Below, in pieces: positions 47,271 to 58,700 of a stretch of 64,000 nucleotides of DNA. The notes beneath the pieces were generated by a model. The model saw only the letters and a program-made list of their open reading frames with translations. It did no database searches and was not told the origin of the DNA. Where the stretch lies: positions 38,114-102,113 of the forward strand of contig ARYC01001238.1 in NCBI GenBank assembly GCA_000711775.1, in the 5' to 3' direction. The DNA comes from Oxytricha trifallax (lineage: Eukaryota > Ciliophora > Spirotrichea > Sporadotrichida > Oxytrichidae). The position numbers were made by a program, and so were the translations under genes. Within the stretch, counting starts at the first letter, position 1, and every line of letters begins with the position of its first letter.

Positions 47271-47454
47271 ATAAAGATATATTTTTAGTCGATTAAAAAT
47301 GGAATTAATATAATTGCATCAATGAAATACAGCAAAGTTTTATTTTTTCATTTTTTTCTTAATAAAACTAATATTTATTTTTATAAGTATAATTATGTTA
47401 ATTTACTAAATATTATATAAACAATTTAAATTTTTATTAAATCATGATTCTTTA

Positions 47455-47697
47455 TTGAATGACAGAATCTACTTCATTGGTCACATAGAAACAATGATTT
47501 CTTCAAGCAAGAGGAAATGCAGTCACTCATCAATAAGTATGCGACTGTGGCTCTTGATAGATTGTACAAGCACTATTCTTAAAAAAGATGAAAATAAGGA
47601 ATTGGATGAAGAGGATAAGGGCAAAATGGAAGAAATAAAATTAACTCAAATATCAGAAGATAGTTAATGTAATTTTGCAGAAGAAGTTGAAGATAAT
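47455..47697 (+). CDS. SF1 TRANK1-like helicase, segment left of TBE-D
   Basis: FFKQEEMQSLINKYATVALD and RLYKHYSQK, then a one-base change in an A-run at about 47585, then KDENKELDEEDKGKMEEIKL and FAEEVEDN, which ends exactly at the TBE-D AAT target. The acidic run continues across the element. Confidence 0.6.
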
Positions 47698-47815
47698 CAA
47701 AACCCGAAACCCCTTTATGAGGTTTATAAGTGCTTTGATTTGTAGGGAAATTGTTAGGGGTTTGGGTTATTTATAGGTTTTAATGTGAAATATTTAGTAA
47801 ATGTATTTTATTTAA

Positions 47816-49257
47816 TCACTCAAAATGCACTTTTAGATCCTACTGGAGAGGTCTGAAGTTTATCTTACTTAACGACTGCTCTGTTGATATGTCTGATCTT
47901 GAGTTTGGTTTTATTATTATTGATTTGCCATATGTTTTATTGATTGAGATACTCTGGTTTTGTCTAGAAACTACTTGATTCTATGCTTAGCATCTATCTC
48001 GCACCTTGTAGAGTAGTAATCGTTGCAAGGTATATCGCAACTCTATTATTATTGATGCTAAAGCCCTCACATCCCACTAAAATTAACCATCTCTCCAGTC
48101 TTCTCTTTCTGGATAATAGCCTTGAGTTCCCATTACAGTTCCAAGCCTTGAGACTTCCACTCTTTAGGCTCTTTTGAAATCGATTATTGCTACTCTTACT
48201 GGAGAAAAGTTTATCATAATATTTTCTGGCTTTAAATCTCTGTGAACAAACCCTAACTTGTGAAGCTCTTTAATGCCTTGTATGGTCTGAGTTGCTATTT
48301 ATCCAAGTTACTTATGATTCCTTTGATCTGTAATGAAATCTCTTAGAGTCATTTCATAGACTGGGAGTCTGAAAGCAACATGATCCTTGGCAAGGAGAAC
48401 AGCATCTAGCTTGATTAAGTAACTACACTCCTTAAATTTTGCTTGAGTGAGTACTTGATACTCATTTGTAAACTCCATCTAATATTTATCATCACTTAAG
48501 AGATAGTTGAAGGGATACACCTTGTATGCGTATTGATGATCATTGATAACTTTCTTATCAAAGGAGTCCTCTAGAATAAGATAACTTTAAAGAGAAGTAT
48601 TTAAATGTATCTAAGCAAGAACTGGTATTTTCTTGTATTGAATTTTGATCATGATTTTTATGATTTCAGAGGTTAGTTGGTTATGTGCCTTCTTTAAGTA
48701 CTCTAACTTTCTAGCTTATTCAGGCACTACCACTTTTGAATATTCCCTTGTTTTGCTTTTGTTGATAAGCTTCAACTCAACTTCATGCTTTTCAATTTCT
48801 ATTTCTTTTTTGTGAGCCTTTAAAAGATGTTTCTTCAAGTCTTTTGTATGAGAGTACTACTTATGGCACTCAAAGCAATCATACTTCCCATCGATTTTGT
48901 CGTGCTTTAAGTATACAGTAGGCTTGGCTTCTCTATGCTCCTTCATATGTCTATACCAGCTTGATTTATGAGCAAAATTTCTCTCTCAAACAGCTAAAAA
49001 AAGTACACATCAACTTCATCAGTCTGTATAGGAATTTCATTATTTCCTTTATCCTCCTCTCTCTCTCTCCACATACTTGTTTGCCATTTATTTTCTTTTA
49101 TTAATTTCTATTTTTATAACAGAGATTTCAAGTGATAGCTCTGGTAGATCTTTAAGAGAGTTCATCTCACAGCTATCACACTTTTTATTGCTGCTAAAGG
49201 TAAGTCTCATTTAGTTTGATGGAAGTGCTGTTGTTTTTCTTTAAATGTAGCGCTCAT
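47816..49257 (-). CDS. TBE-D 57-kDa zinc-finger/kinase gene, frame-broken
   Basis: ATG AGC GCT at 49255-49257; TGA at 47816. The C2H2 part lies around 48850-48980 (ECHK and similar Cys pairs) and the kinase-like part follows, with HRDLKPENIMINFSPVR, IDFKRAQRVEVS in place of DFG, and GTQGYYPEREDW. The catalytic Asp residues are present. Closely related to TBE-E. Several frame changes. Confidence 0.85.
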
Positions 49258-49369
49258 ATTTAAATTTGAATTTTATATTTAAAAAAGCCTCTATAACCTA
49301 GAGCTTATATTAGAGCTTTGCAAGCCTACAATTTTAAAAGGAAGTTCTTAGAGTATTAGAGAAGAAATA

Positions 49370-49590
49370 AGTTGATTACAGCACGTACCGATTTAGGAGG
49401 TACACCTAATTAAGTACGAACTGCTTTAGGAGGTATTTTGTGATTTTATGATTAAAATTAGGGTGCTCATAATTAAGTACGAGCATTAATTAATGCTCAT
49501 AATAAAGTAAGAGCATTAATTAATGCTCCTAATAAAAAACTAACATTTTAGGACCTGATCCTAATTAAGTACGTACCAATTTAAATTTAA
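49370..49590. promoter_or_regulatory. Palindromic iterons between divergent TBE-D genes
   Basis: aattaagtacga, gagcattaattaatgctc (twice) and aggaggtac motifs alternate over about 200 bp between the divergent 57-kDa and 22-kDa genes. The same array, inverted, is at 58490-58700 in TBE-E. It is probably a bidirectional control region or a binding array for a TBE protein. Confidence 0.6.
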
Positions 49591-49784
49591 AAATATGTAA
49601 CTATAACAGTAGAAATTGATATCAATCTCTCAAGATTGAAACCAGTTCTCAAAACCTTCTCCATATCCTTCTTAGAGGTTGACCATCTTTAGGATGCCCA
49701 TATTTAATAGTAAGTTTTACAGAGGTATATAATTGAAATCAATAAACTTAAATTTTAACATCAATTCTTAGATCTGTAAAAAAG

Positions 49785-50566
49785 ATGGAGTCAATGAATG
49801 ATTCAATGAAAAGAGTGCAAACACAAGAATTTATTCAAAGATTTAGAAGCAAGGAGGATTTGCACCGCTACCTGGTGCAGCAAGGTAAGGAACTCATAGT
49901 AACTTATCTTGATTATGTAGTTGGTTTGTTCTTGCCAACGATGGAAGGTACTAAAATTTCATTTCTAAGAGCGATACTCTGCGAAGAAAAGAAAGCATTG
50001 AAAACTTAAGATGTAAAGTTTGCAGAGATTCCTAACTATCAGAAATTTCAGTGACTAATTTATATGATGATGCTATGAATGACCCAGAGGTTTCGCTGTA
50101 CCTGTCTACTAAGAAGCAGTTGTTAAATAAATTACCTCAAAGAAACTATTTCTTTGGCATACTTGCAACAATAGAAGGTGTGATTACTTGAAAGAAACTA
50201 TCCAAGAATCCCATTAGAAAAAGAACAGCATCTCTCCAGAAGATAAGGATTAACAAGGGATCAAGATAAGTGAGAGCTGGCTATCAGAGCTGCAGAAGCA
50301 CCCTCATATTTTAAGTAAGATTTGTAGCTTAAATCTTTATAAAAATCTGGTACTTGCATCTTCTTGATGAAGGAATAGAGCAAGCTTCACAAAGAGCGAA
50401 AGTCGCAGACAAAGTATGAAGATAGCAAGAGAGTATACTCTAATATTAATCCACCAGATTAAATGAACATTGATGCAGGAGCGGCAGCAAGAGAAGAAAC
50501 TTAGGAGGAGGGAAGCAAGAAGTAGAAGAAAAGAAAGAGAAGCCAGCTCCATCTAAAGAATTTTGA
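49785..50566 (+). CDS. TBE-D 22-kDa protein gene
   Basis: MESMNDSMKRVQTQEFIQRF at 49785, then RSKEDLHRYLVQQGKELIVT and an open linker GLFLPTMEGTKISFLRAIL. A frame change at about 50037 lies in the conserved IPNY(P)EIS core, where a base is missing, and another at about 50180. The charged tail ends at TGA 50564 (conserved stop six bases later). Convergent with the transposase. Function unknown. Confidence 0.82.
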
Positions 50567-50581
50567 ATGTGACTTATATAT

Positions 50582-51555
50582 TCATTAACTTAACTACAAA
50601 ACTTATTTATATACATTCACTCTCCCTTCTTTAGCACACTTTTATGCCAACAAATTATCAACTCTCTTCGCTGAGCTTTTAATAAAGTCTACTGTATCGA
50701 TAGGTAGGTCATTCATCAAGTGGTATAGCAACAATTTCTTATAATGACCTTTTAGTATACCCCGGTAGAACTTAATTCCATTAAACTATGGACTGTAAGG
50801 TACGTTGAACACTTGCGTTATTCTAAGTTGCTCATAACTCTTCCTTGTATCTTTTATCTTATGAACAGAAAGATTATCAACGAATAGTATAATCTCTTAT
50901 TCAGGGTACTTCTCTCTCAGCTGATCTTAGAACTTAATATACTGCTCTGTCTTAATAGAGCGAGGATGAATAACATAAGTTTCTAAACCAGCATCCTCGC
51001 TAATACCTCCAAGAATTGCCATTGTTTATACCTTGACTTTCTAGTCATATACTTCTATGTTGCTATGCCTCTTATACCAAGACTTCTAGATGAAAGTGTT
51101 GAATGTAAACACAGCCTCGTCAGCATGCATAAACTTAATATTATTCTATTAGGCTCTCTGCATTTAATTATAAATATAATATAAGGTGTTGTTGTAAAAT
51201 GGCAGAGTGAAATCAATTACTCTCTTGATACGATTCACACCTTTGTAAGAGATACCGTTTCGTTTATAAATGTTTGCAACAGATTTGCAGAGATCTTAAA
51301 CTCAGAGAACTGGCGGTGAAACATAACAGCTCGTTAGTCAAGAGAGAAGTGAGCCCAATACTTCAAAGTTTTTAATTAATAAGATAGTCAATATGCTTCT
51401 ATAGAAACTTTGACTTTCTCTTAGTCTAAGAATTCAGCTATTATTGGTTTGATTTATTCACTATACATATCACATCCATAACGCAGTTAAAACACTAAAT
51501 CTATATACTCTTCATCATAAATAGACCCCAAAAGCTTGTAATTTTATTCTCGCAT
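50582..51555 (-). CDS. TBE-D DDE transposase with altered catalytic Glu
   Basis: Start ATG at 51553-51555, stop TGA at 50582. First Asp in FMHADEAVFTFN and second Asp in ILFVDNLSVHK are readable. The third position reads FNGIKFY instead of the family GIEFYW, so the catalytic Glu is Lys in this copy. There is a short deletion relative to TBE-E near 51430 and frame changes in the N-terminal part. Probably inactive. Confidence 0.85.
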
Positions 51556-51639
51556 TTAATTAATAACCCCAACCCCTAACAAATTCCCTACAAATAAAAG
51601 CACTTGTAAACCTCATTAAGGGGTTTTGGGGTTTTAAAT

Positions 51640-52130
51640 GATGACGATGATGATGTAGTGAATGCTGATGACATTCAAAGCTTCCAGTAAATCAAATAAA
51701 TGAACAGAATGCTAGAGCTAAAGAAGAGGAAAAAAACTGATTGAGGATGAAGCTTTAATCCATAAGGATGAAATGATTAAGTAGATTGATGATGAGGATG
51801 AAATCCAAGATATCCTTAATGATTTTATCTAAATTAAGAAGAGACAAGTTAGCATGAATGAAGAAGAGGATAGAAAGAAGCTTGAAATAAATGAGAAGAA
51901 ACTAGTATAAGTAGATGAATTATTTGAAACTATCAATACCACAGTAAATAAGAAAGATTAAGCAAAGTCATATAAAGTTGAGAAGAATGATTAAGAAGAA
52001 GAGGGTGGAAATTTTATGATTGATAATTTTTAACATCTAAGCTATTGTTCATTGTTTTTACGTTTAAGTAATTGCTTTTTATAGTATGATCCCGAGGATT
52101 AATTCATGAGATCAAGCAATAAAGTCTCAA
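51640..52130 (+). CDS. SF1 TRANK1-like helicase, segment right of TBE-D
   Basis: GAT GAC GAT... reads DDDDDVVNADDIQSFQQIKQ in phase with the segment left of TBE-D. After a change in an A-run at about 51737 it continues LIEDEALIHKDEMIKQIDDE, DILNDFIQIKKRQVSMNEEE and VQVDELFETINTTVNKKDQA. Highly charged linker. Confidence 0.6.
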
Positions 52131-52189
52131 TTATTGATAGTATCATATGTAGAACGAGGAATTTTTAAACCTCAGATTTTTCAATTATT

Positions 52190-53000
52190 TCAACTGCCTA
52201 AGGTAGCAAAGTAAGCTAAATCATAAGCAATTGCTGCTACAAGAGCAAGAACACCGTTTCTTTCATTGAGAGTAAAATAGATATCTACGCTGAAGATTTT
52301 TTCACATAAAAAATATCTATTACGTCTTGCTATTCTCTGACGATGTGTCCTCTTTATTGAATACATTAGATCAAAGAAGATGCTAGATATTAAAACAGAT
52401 GCAAAGAAGGATGATATTAAGGAAGACAACTTAATGGTGGATTTAGATGATGCAGATTCATATATTGTCAACTTAATACTAGATGTCTTAGAATACTACG
52501 AGTTGTTCAGGCTTTGGTAGATGATTTGCAATAGAAATCACATGAAAAAAATGATTGGGCATATGCATCATATCAGTTTGATAAAATATTCTAACCTCCA
52601 TAATCACATATTGAAATTGTAATAGCTTGAAAACACTCATCTCAACTCTATGAAAGGAAAAACAAATATTTGCTTCAATCTTAGCATATAAAGCTATTCA
52701 TAATATTTTCCCACTTATCGAACCTAAGTTCTTATAATTGTTTGATATTGACTGAAACCTTACTGCTGATAACTATTTAGGTAGTGAAACTTACAGAATG
52801 ATGATTGATCTAGGATTCTGGAAGAAATCGGTCTATATTCATAATGACTACAACGGCCTTTAATATGTTAAAAAATTCTTTGAACAGACAAACATTGAGA
52901 TCTTGATGGAATCTATAGATGCCAATGACAAAAAAGAAAGTAAGCATTATATTTTTGTTTTTGGTTTATTATTAATATTTTCCTATATTTTTTAATTTTT
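52190..53000 (+). CDS. SF1 TRANK1-like helicase, distal helical segment
   Basis: After a frame change at about 52380 a single frame is open to about 52745: MVDLDDADSYIVNLILDVLE, YYELFRLWQMICNRNHMKKM. Next comes DNYLGSETYRMMIDLGFWKK and YVKKFFEQTNIEILMESIDA. The LEYY.LFRLC..ICNRY pattern is typical of ciliate TRANK1-like tails. A GT...AG-like break follows at about 52940. Confidence 0.55.
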
Positions 53001-53479
53001 TGAAGAAAGCATTATTGCAAATCGTAATTCAAATCAACTGGTTTAAAACTTTCGAGATGAAAAAAAACTAAAAAAATTAATACATTAATGAAAATTTCAA
53101 TCATAAAAATCTTGCCTTGAAACTAGAGATTCTTAGTAGCCAGTATGCTTACTTTACCTAACGATTCCTTTTAGAATATGTTATTTTCTAATTGTCTAAA
53201 TTTTTTTCATTTTATTTATTAGTTTGGTTTGCTCTAATTATCCTATAGTAATTCTTTGATAAATATTAAAGAAAATAAATTCATAATATTATATATAATA
53301 AGCGAGAAATTTCCTACTAAATTTCTTATAATATTTTAAGCCTTTAACCAATTAAGAGAAGAAATAATATTGAAATTAAGACATTACAAATGATTTATAC
53401 AGATAATAAATTGGCTAAAGATTAGGAAAGTAATCTTGTACTCTAAGTGACTCTATTTCATAGAAAATAGCAAAGAATT

Positions 53480-53768
53480 AAACTGAGAGGGAATTGATAA
53501 AATTTTTGCTTTAAAATTCAGCATTCGAGTTCACATAAGTAATCATGAGTTTTTAAATAAGCTTATTGAGTATGGCGAAAGTGGCTATGCTTAATTTGAA
53601 ATATTACAAAATTATTTAAGCTCGTAAAAGATTAACACTCTTCCAATTATGATTAGACTGGGACAGTCAGTCTAGCAAGACAACACCTACATAATCAATT
53701 TCACTTAAAATAATATAAAAAAGGAAGAAAAACAAATAAGGTATCCATAAATTCTAAGAAATGATTGA
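53480..53768 (+). CDS. Unknown segment, possibly same gene
   Basis: Open plus frame reading ISNHEFLNKLIEYGESGYAQ, FEILQNYLSSQKINTLPIMI and RLGQSVQQDNTYIINF. Protein-like; it may continue the helicase gene, since strand and order agree. The 480 bp before it show nothing convincing. Confidence 0.45.
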
Positions 53769-54255
53769 AAAAGTGGAAACTTATAGGGTAGAGAAAGAAA
53801 ATTTGATGATTATACATAATTATAATAAGAATGTCTTACTAAGATACACGATACTATTTGATTATCTATGATAGCATTAATATATTCTAACTGTATTAAT
53901 TTGCCATCCCATTTATTGTTAAGTTAGTATGATCTCAATATTTTAAAACAGAAGAAGAACCCATTAAATCTTATATTACTTTCATAACTTTAAACATAAG
54001 GAGTAAAGCTCAAATAAAATGAGTATTGCAAAGAGAAATGAGGTTTACTTGAAAATTTAAAATTTGATTATTGGCAAAGAAATGGTTCTTTGTCAATGTA
54101 TAGTTTTGCTTTTCGTCAACATATTGATCTATAATGTCATTTAATAAGGCAGAAGTTTAATTTCTTGACCAGCTAAATCTTTAACATAACATGGAATTTG
54201 GTATCTTATTTATTCATTATGCTTAGAGTGGTATGTTGGTGGGCTTTAAAACTAT

Positions 54256-54677
54256 TTTGAAAATTTGTTGAAAAGAAAGATATTTAAATAGCAGTAAAGG
54301 AAGAAGCTAAAACTTAATTATAAACAAATGTATTGAAAACATTCATATTTGATACTAATTTAAATGAGAGGAACAAAATAGACTTCGACTTATTTGATAT
54401 TAAGGTAATTAGTGAACATAATTTTTTTAAATATGTGAAATCAATAGCAGAAAATCAAAATTCAGCAAAAGATATTGAAATAATGTCCAGAAATTTGAAT
54501 TTCTCAAGATTTGCTAAATGTTAATGTAAATAAAGTTTTTAACAAAAACTTTAAAGAGTTCCTAATAAGTCGAATAGGTATGGGTTAATATCGAAGAATA
54601 AAATATTTAATGGTTTATTGAGAAAGAAACTTTTTACTGATAACTCATTTGAGAGGTTTCTAATTATATGCGGTTGA
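54256..54677 (+). CDS. Unknown segment, about 140 codons, possibly 3' end of the same gene
   Basis: One plus frame, open in the ciliate code, reads KTFIFDTNLNERNKIDFDLF, FFKYVKSIAENQNSAKDIEI and RYGLISKNKIFNGLLRKKLF to TGA 54675; it stays coding-like for 18 codons beyond that TGA. No family recognised on its own. Confidence 0.5.
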
Positions 54678-55424
54678 AAAAAAGTAGCAAACTTAAATAG
54701 TCATAATTTAGAGATGTTCTGAAAGGGTAACATTTTCTATTTATCTTAAATTGGTGTTGTTAATGCTTAAAAATGGGGTGTAATTTCATTTGATATGATT
54801 CTTAACCTTTTCTAAATATTAATAAAGATTTGAGCTTGCTAAAGAAGATCTTTTACAAAAATTGATAAAAAATTAAAGTATCCACTCCTAGATTTCTAAT
54901 AATTTAAAATATTTCTTTATGGACTAAAAAGATTATTACGGATCTTTAGCTTAAAGGTTTTGTTAATTTTTAGAAACAAAATGATCAAATATAATACAAA
55001 TAATTCAAATTTATTGTCATAAATCAATATTATATAAAAATGATAAAAAAGCTAAATTGATATTAAAAGTCAATTAAAGATATATAAATTGATTATTAAA
55101 TATGAAATAAAAATGATAATATTTTAATTATCAATTAACAAAAAGATTTGATTTGTTAATATAACTTTGAAATTCAATGCTTTATAAATTAGCTTTGGCT
55201 ATTAGATTCATTTATAAGTTTAGGTTTATTATTCGCAAGGATTCATTGACAACAATAAAAAAAGGAAACAATGATATTTTTTTATTATCTCTACTTGGTG
55301 ATAAAATTCTAAACACATCAAGATGTTTCTAAACTATGTTGAATTGTGAGACTTTATATAATGAATAAAATACGAAATCCAAGTGATAACATTGGACATA
55401 GTCCAAGAGTGGAGTTGTAAAAAT
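54678..55424. other. AT-rich spacer
   Basis: Nothing supported. It lies between the last helicase-strand segment and MITE 3. Confidence 0.35.
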
Positions 55425-55960
55425 ATATTGTCTAATAATCTTAGTAAAATCCAAAATTAAATAAATAATCAAAAAATCTACTTACTCTATTTTAATATTT
55501 AAATCTTATTAAACACTACTCTACCTCTAAACTATCTTTAATTCGAGATAGAATGCGATAGAATATTTTTAATTACTCATACTATTATCAACTTCATATA
55601 AATGAAATGCAGATTTTAATTTTTATATTGTTAATTATTCATTAGTCTAAATCTTAAATTAAATTAAAAATTATTAATTAAATTAAGCATTTTCCTTTAA
55701 AAAATTATGTTAAGATGATTAAACTATTAAGAATATAAATAAATACACTTATTATAAATAATTAACAATATAAAAATTAAAAACTGCACTCATTATATGA
55801 AGTTGATAATAGTATGAGTAATTTAAAATATTCTATCGCATTATATCTCGATTTAAAAAAATTTAGAGGTAGAGTAGTGTTAAATAAGATTTAAATAGTG
55901 TAAGCAGATTTTTTTATTATTCATTTAATTTTGGATTTTACAAAGATTATTACACAATAT
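55425..55960. mobile_element. Fold-back MITE 3
   Basis: Inverted arms of about 190-200 bp: left atattgtctaataatctt and agtaaaatccaaaattaaat at about 55443, right complements ending at about 55960. Inner arm sequence gcgatagaatattttt and its partner ttctatcgcattat carry the tatcgca motif shared with MITE 1 and MITE 2; aaaatccaaaattaaata is shared with the flank of MITE 2. No reading frame. Confidence 0.85.
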
Positions 55961-56037
55961 AATCATAAATTTCTTCAGATTTATTTTTCTTAGCGCAATA
56001 AATAAGAAATAATATTATGAATTGAAGGAATATAAAA

Positions 56038-56232
56038 ATGATAAAAATTAAATTTAATGATTTATTACACAATTCTAAGTATAAAGAATAAAAAGAGTAA
56101 ATGAAAAAGTCGTCTACTAGGCAAGAAAAACTTTAGCAAAAAATAGAGGGACAATTTAAAGGATTTATAAATAAAAAGAATATAAATAACTACAAGAAAA
56201 AATTAAATTTATCCTAGCTGCATAAAAGCAAT
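56038..56232 (+). CDS. Unknown basic protein, split by TBE-E (left part)
   Basis: ATG at 56038 opens MIKIKFNDLLHNSKYKEQKE and continues, Lys- and Gln-rich, to HKSN at the TBE-E target AAT. After TBE-E the same frame continues at 60367 with GPSYTFECNDVKPPSYTLTP. Rich in Lys; no family recognised. Confidence 0.45.
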
Positions 56233-56314
56233 CAAAACCCCAAAACCACTTAATAAGGTTTATAAGTGCTTTGATTTGTAGGAAATTTGTCAGGGGTTGG
56301 GGTTATTAATTTAA

Positions 56315-57371
56315 ATGCGAGAATAAAATTACAAGCTTTTGGGGTCTATTTATGATGAAGAATATATAGATTTAGTGTTTAAACTGCGTTATGGATGTGA
56401 TATGTATAGTGAATAAGTCAAACCAGTACTGAACTATAAGTCTATTGCACTGCTCTTAAAGCGTAGTCCATCAACTGTTCGCTCTCACTGCTTGAAAGCT
56501 GTGTAATTAAAGCAATAATAGCTGAATTCTTAGCCTAAGAGGAAGTCAAAGTTTCTATAGAAGCATATTGACTATCTTATTAATGAAAAACTTTGAAGTA
56601 TTGGGCTCACTCTCGACTATCGAGCTATTATGTTTCACCGCCAGTTCCCTGAGTTTAAGATCTCTGCAAATCTGTTGCAAACATTTATAAACGAAACGGT
56701 ATCTCTTACAAAGGTGTAAATCGTATCAAGAGAGTAATTGATTTCACTCTGCCATTTTACAACAACAGCTTAAATATATTTATAATTAAATGCAGAGCAG
56801 CCTTATAGAATAATATTAAGTTTATTCATGCTGACGAGGCTGTGTTTAAATTCAACTCTTTCATCTAGAAGTCTTGGTATAAGAGGCATAGCAACATAGA
56901 AGTAAATGACTAGAAAGTCAATGTATTAACAATGGCAATTCTTGGAGGTATTAGAAAGAATGCTGGTTTAGAAACTTATCTTATTCATCCTCGCTCTATT
57001 AAGACAGAGCAGTATATTAAGTTCTAAGATCAGCTGAGAGAGAAGTACCCTGAATAAGAGATTATACTATTTGTTGATAATCTTTCTGTTCATAAGACTA
57101 AAGAAACAAGGAAATGTTATGAGCAACTTAGAATAACGCCAGTGTTCAACGTACCATACAGTCCATAGTTTAATGGAATTTAGTTTACTGGAGTATATTA
57201 AAAGGTTATTACAAGAAACTGCTGCTATACCACTTGATGCATGACCTACCTATCGATACAGTAGACTTTATTAAAAGCTCAGCGAAGAGAGTAGATAATT
57301 AATTGGCTTAAAAGTGTGCTAAAGAAGGGAGAGTGAATGTATATAAATAAGATTTGTAGTTAAGTTAATGA
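56315..57371 (+). CDS. TBE-E DDE transposase, frame-broken
   Basis: ATG at 56315 (MREQNYKLLGSIYDEEYIDL), stop TGA 57369. First Asp KFIHADEAVFKFN, second Asp ILFVDNLSVHKT. At the third position a base insertion (ggaatttagtttactgg) replaces Glu by Gln and shifts the frame. Further changes near 56595 and 56690. Likely inactive. It defines the family start used for the other copies. Confidence 0.88.
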
Positions 57372-57380
57372 ATATATAAG

Positions 57381-58303
57381 TCACATTTAAAATTCTTTAG
57401 AGGGAGCTGGCTTCTCTTTCTTTTCTTCTCCTTCTTGCTTCCCTCCTCTTAAGTTTCTTCTCTTGCTGCCAGCTCCTACATCTATGTTCATTTAATCTGG
57501 TTTTTGAATATTATAGTATAGTCTTGTCCTTACTACAAAGCACATAGGAATTCAGAAGTCAGGTGTTAGTCCGAGAGTACTTTGAAAGGTTTGATGTTAA
57601 ATCCATATAAACGGTTGATAACCTCCCGTAAATTAATTCAGTGGCTAAAAATCATCATCATCATAGTATAGTCTCTTGCTAACTTCATACTTTGTCTGCG
57701 ACTTTCGCTCTCTGTGAAGCTTGCTCTATTCCTTCATCAAGAAGATGCCAGTACCAGATTTTTCTAAAGAGTTAAGCTACAAATCTTACTTGAAATATAA
57801 GGGTGCTTCTGCAGCTCTGATAGCCAGCTCTCACTTATCTTGATCCCTTGTTTGTCCTTATCTTCTGAAGAGATGCTGTACCTTTTCTTATGAGATTCTT
57901 GAATAATTTCTTTCAAGTAATCACCTTTAATTGTTGCAAGTATGCCAAAGAAATAGTTTCTTTCAGGTAGTTTATTTGACAACTGCTTCTTAGTAGGCAG
58001 GTACAGCGAAATATCTGGGTCATTCATAGCATCATCATATAAGTTAGTCACTGAAATTTCTGGATAGTTTGGAATCTCTGCAAACTTCAAATTGTAAGTT
58101 TTCAATGCTTTCTTTCTTCTCAGAGTATCGGTCTTAGAAATGAAATTTTAGTACTTTCCATCGTTGGCAGGACAAACCAACTACATAACTATGAGTTCCT
58201 TACCTTACTTCATCAGGCAGCGGTGCAAATCCTCCTTGCTTCTAAATCTTTGAATAAATTCTTGTGTTTGCACTCTTTTCATTGCATCATTCATTGACTC
58301 CAT
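57381..58303 (-). CDS. TBE-E 22-kDa gene, split by a retroposon
   Basis: ATG at 58301-58303 (MESMNDAMKRVQTQEFIQRF), stop TGA at 57381. The conserved core is one frame at 57764-58105 (EIPNYPEISVTNLYDDAMND, KKQLSNKLPERNYFFGILAT). A base change after the linker (near 58185) shifts frame. The charged C-terminal part is interrupted at 57525-57662 by the truncated retroposon. Confidence 0.85.
57513..57674 (-). mobile_element. Retroposon, 5'-truncated copy in TBE-E
   Basis: atagtatagtct is duplicated at 57513-57524 and 57663-57674. The 138 bp between match the last 137 bp of the element at 15944-16303 (tactacaaagcacatagga ... aaaatcatcatcatc), same orientation on the plus strand. 5' truncation plus target duplication confirms LINE-style insertion. 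The strand given is that of the interrupted gene; the element tail points to the plus 3' side. Confidence 0.88.
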
Positions 58304-58489
58304 CTTGTTTACAGATCTAAGAAATGATATTAAAATTTAAGTTTATTGATTTCAATTATATACCTCTGTAAAACTTACTATTAAATATGGGCATCCTAAA
58401 GATGGTCAACCTCTAAGAAGGATATGGAGAAGGTTTTGAGAACTGGTTTCAATCTTGAGAGATTGATATCAATTTCTACTGTTATAGTT

Positions 58490-58700
58490 CCATATTTTTA
58501 AATTTAAATTGGTACGTACTTAATTAGGAGCAGCTCCTAAAATGCTAGTACTTAATTAGGAGCATTAATTAAAGCTCGTACTTAATTATGAGCACCCTAA
58601 TTTTAATCATAAAATCACAAAATACCTTCTAAAGCAGTTCGTACTTAATTAGGTGTACCTCCTAAATAGGTACGTGCTGTAATAAACTTATTTCTTCTCT
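58490..58700. promoter_or_regulatory. Palindromic iterons between divergent TBE-E genes
   Basis: ggtacgtacttaattaggag, gagcattaattaaagctc, acttaattatgagc and acctcctaaa repeats, the inverse of the array at 49370-49590 in TBE-D. Confidence 0.6.

Larger units (their letters stand above)
47698..51636. mobile_element. TBE-D, complete telomere-bearing element
   Basis: Ends caaaacccgaaacccc and ggggttttggggtttt(a); AAT duplicated at 47695-47697 and 51637-51639. Sub-terminal repeat includes tttataagtgctttgatttg. Genes: 57-kDa on minus, 22-kDa on plus, transposase on minus. At 3939 bp it is the shortest full copy and has no inserts. Removing it with one AAT fuses EEVEDN to DDDDDVVNADD in the same frame. 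Confidence 0.95.
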
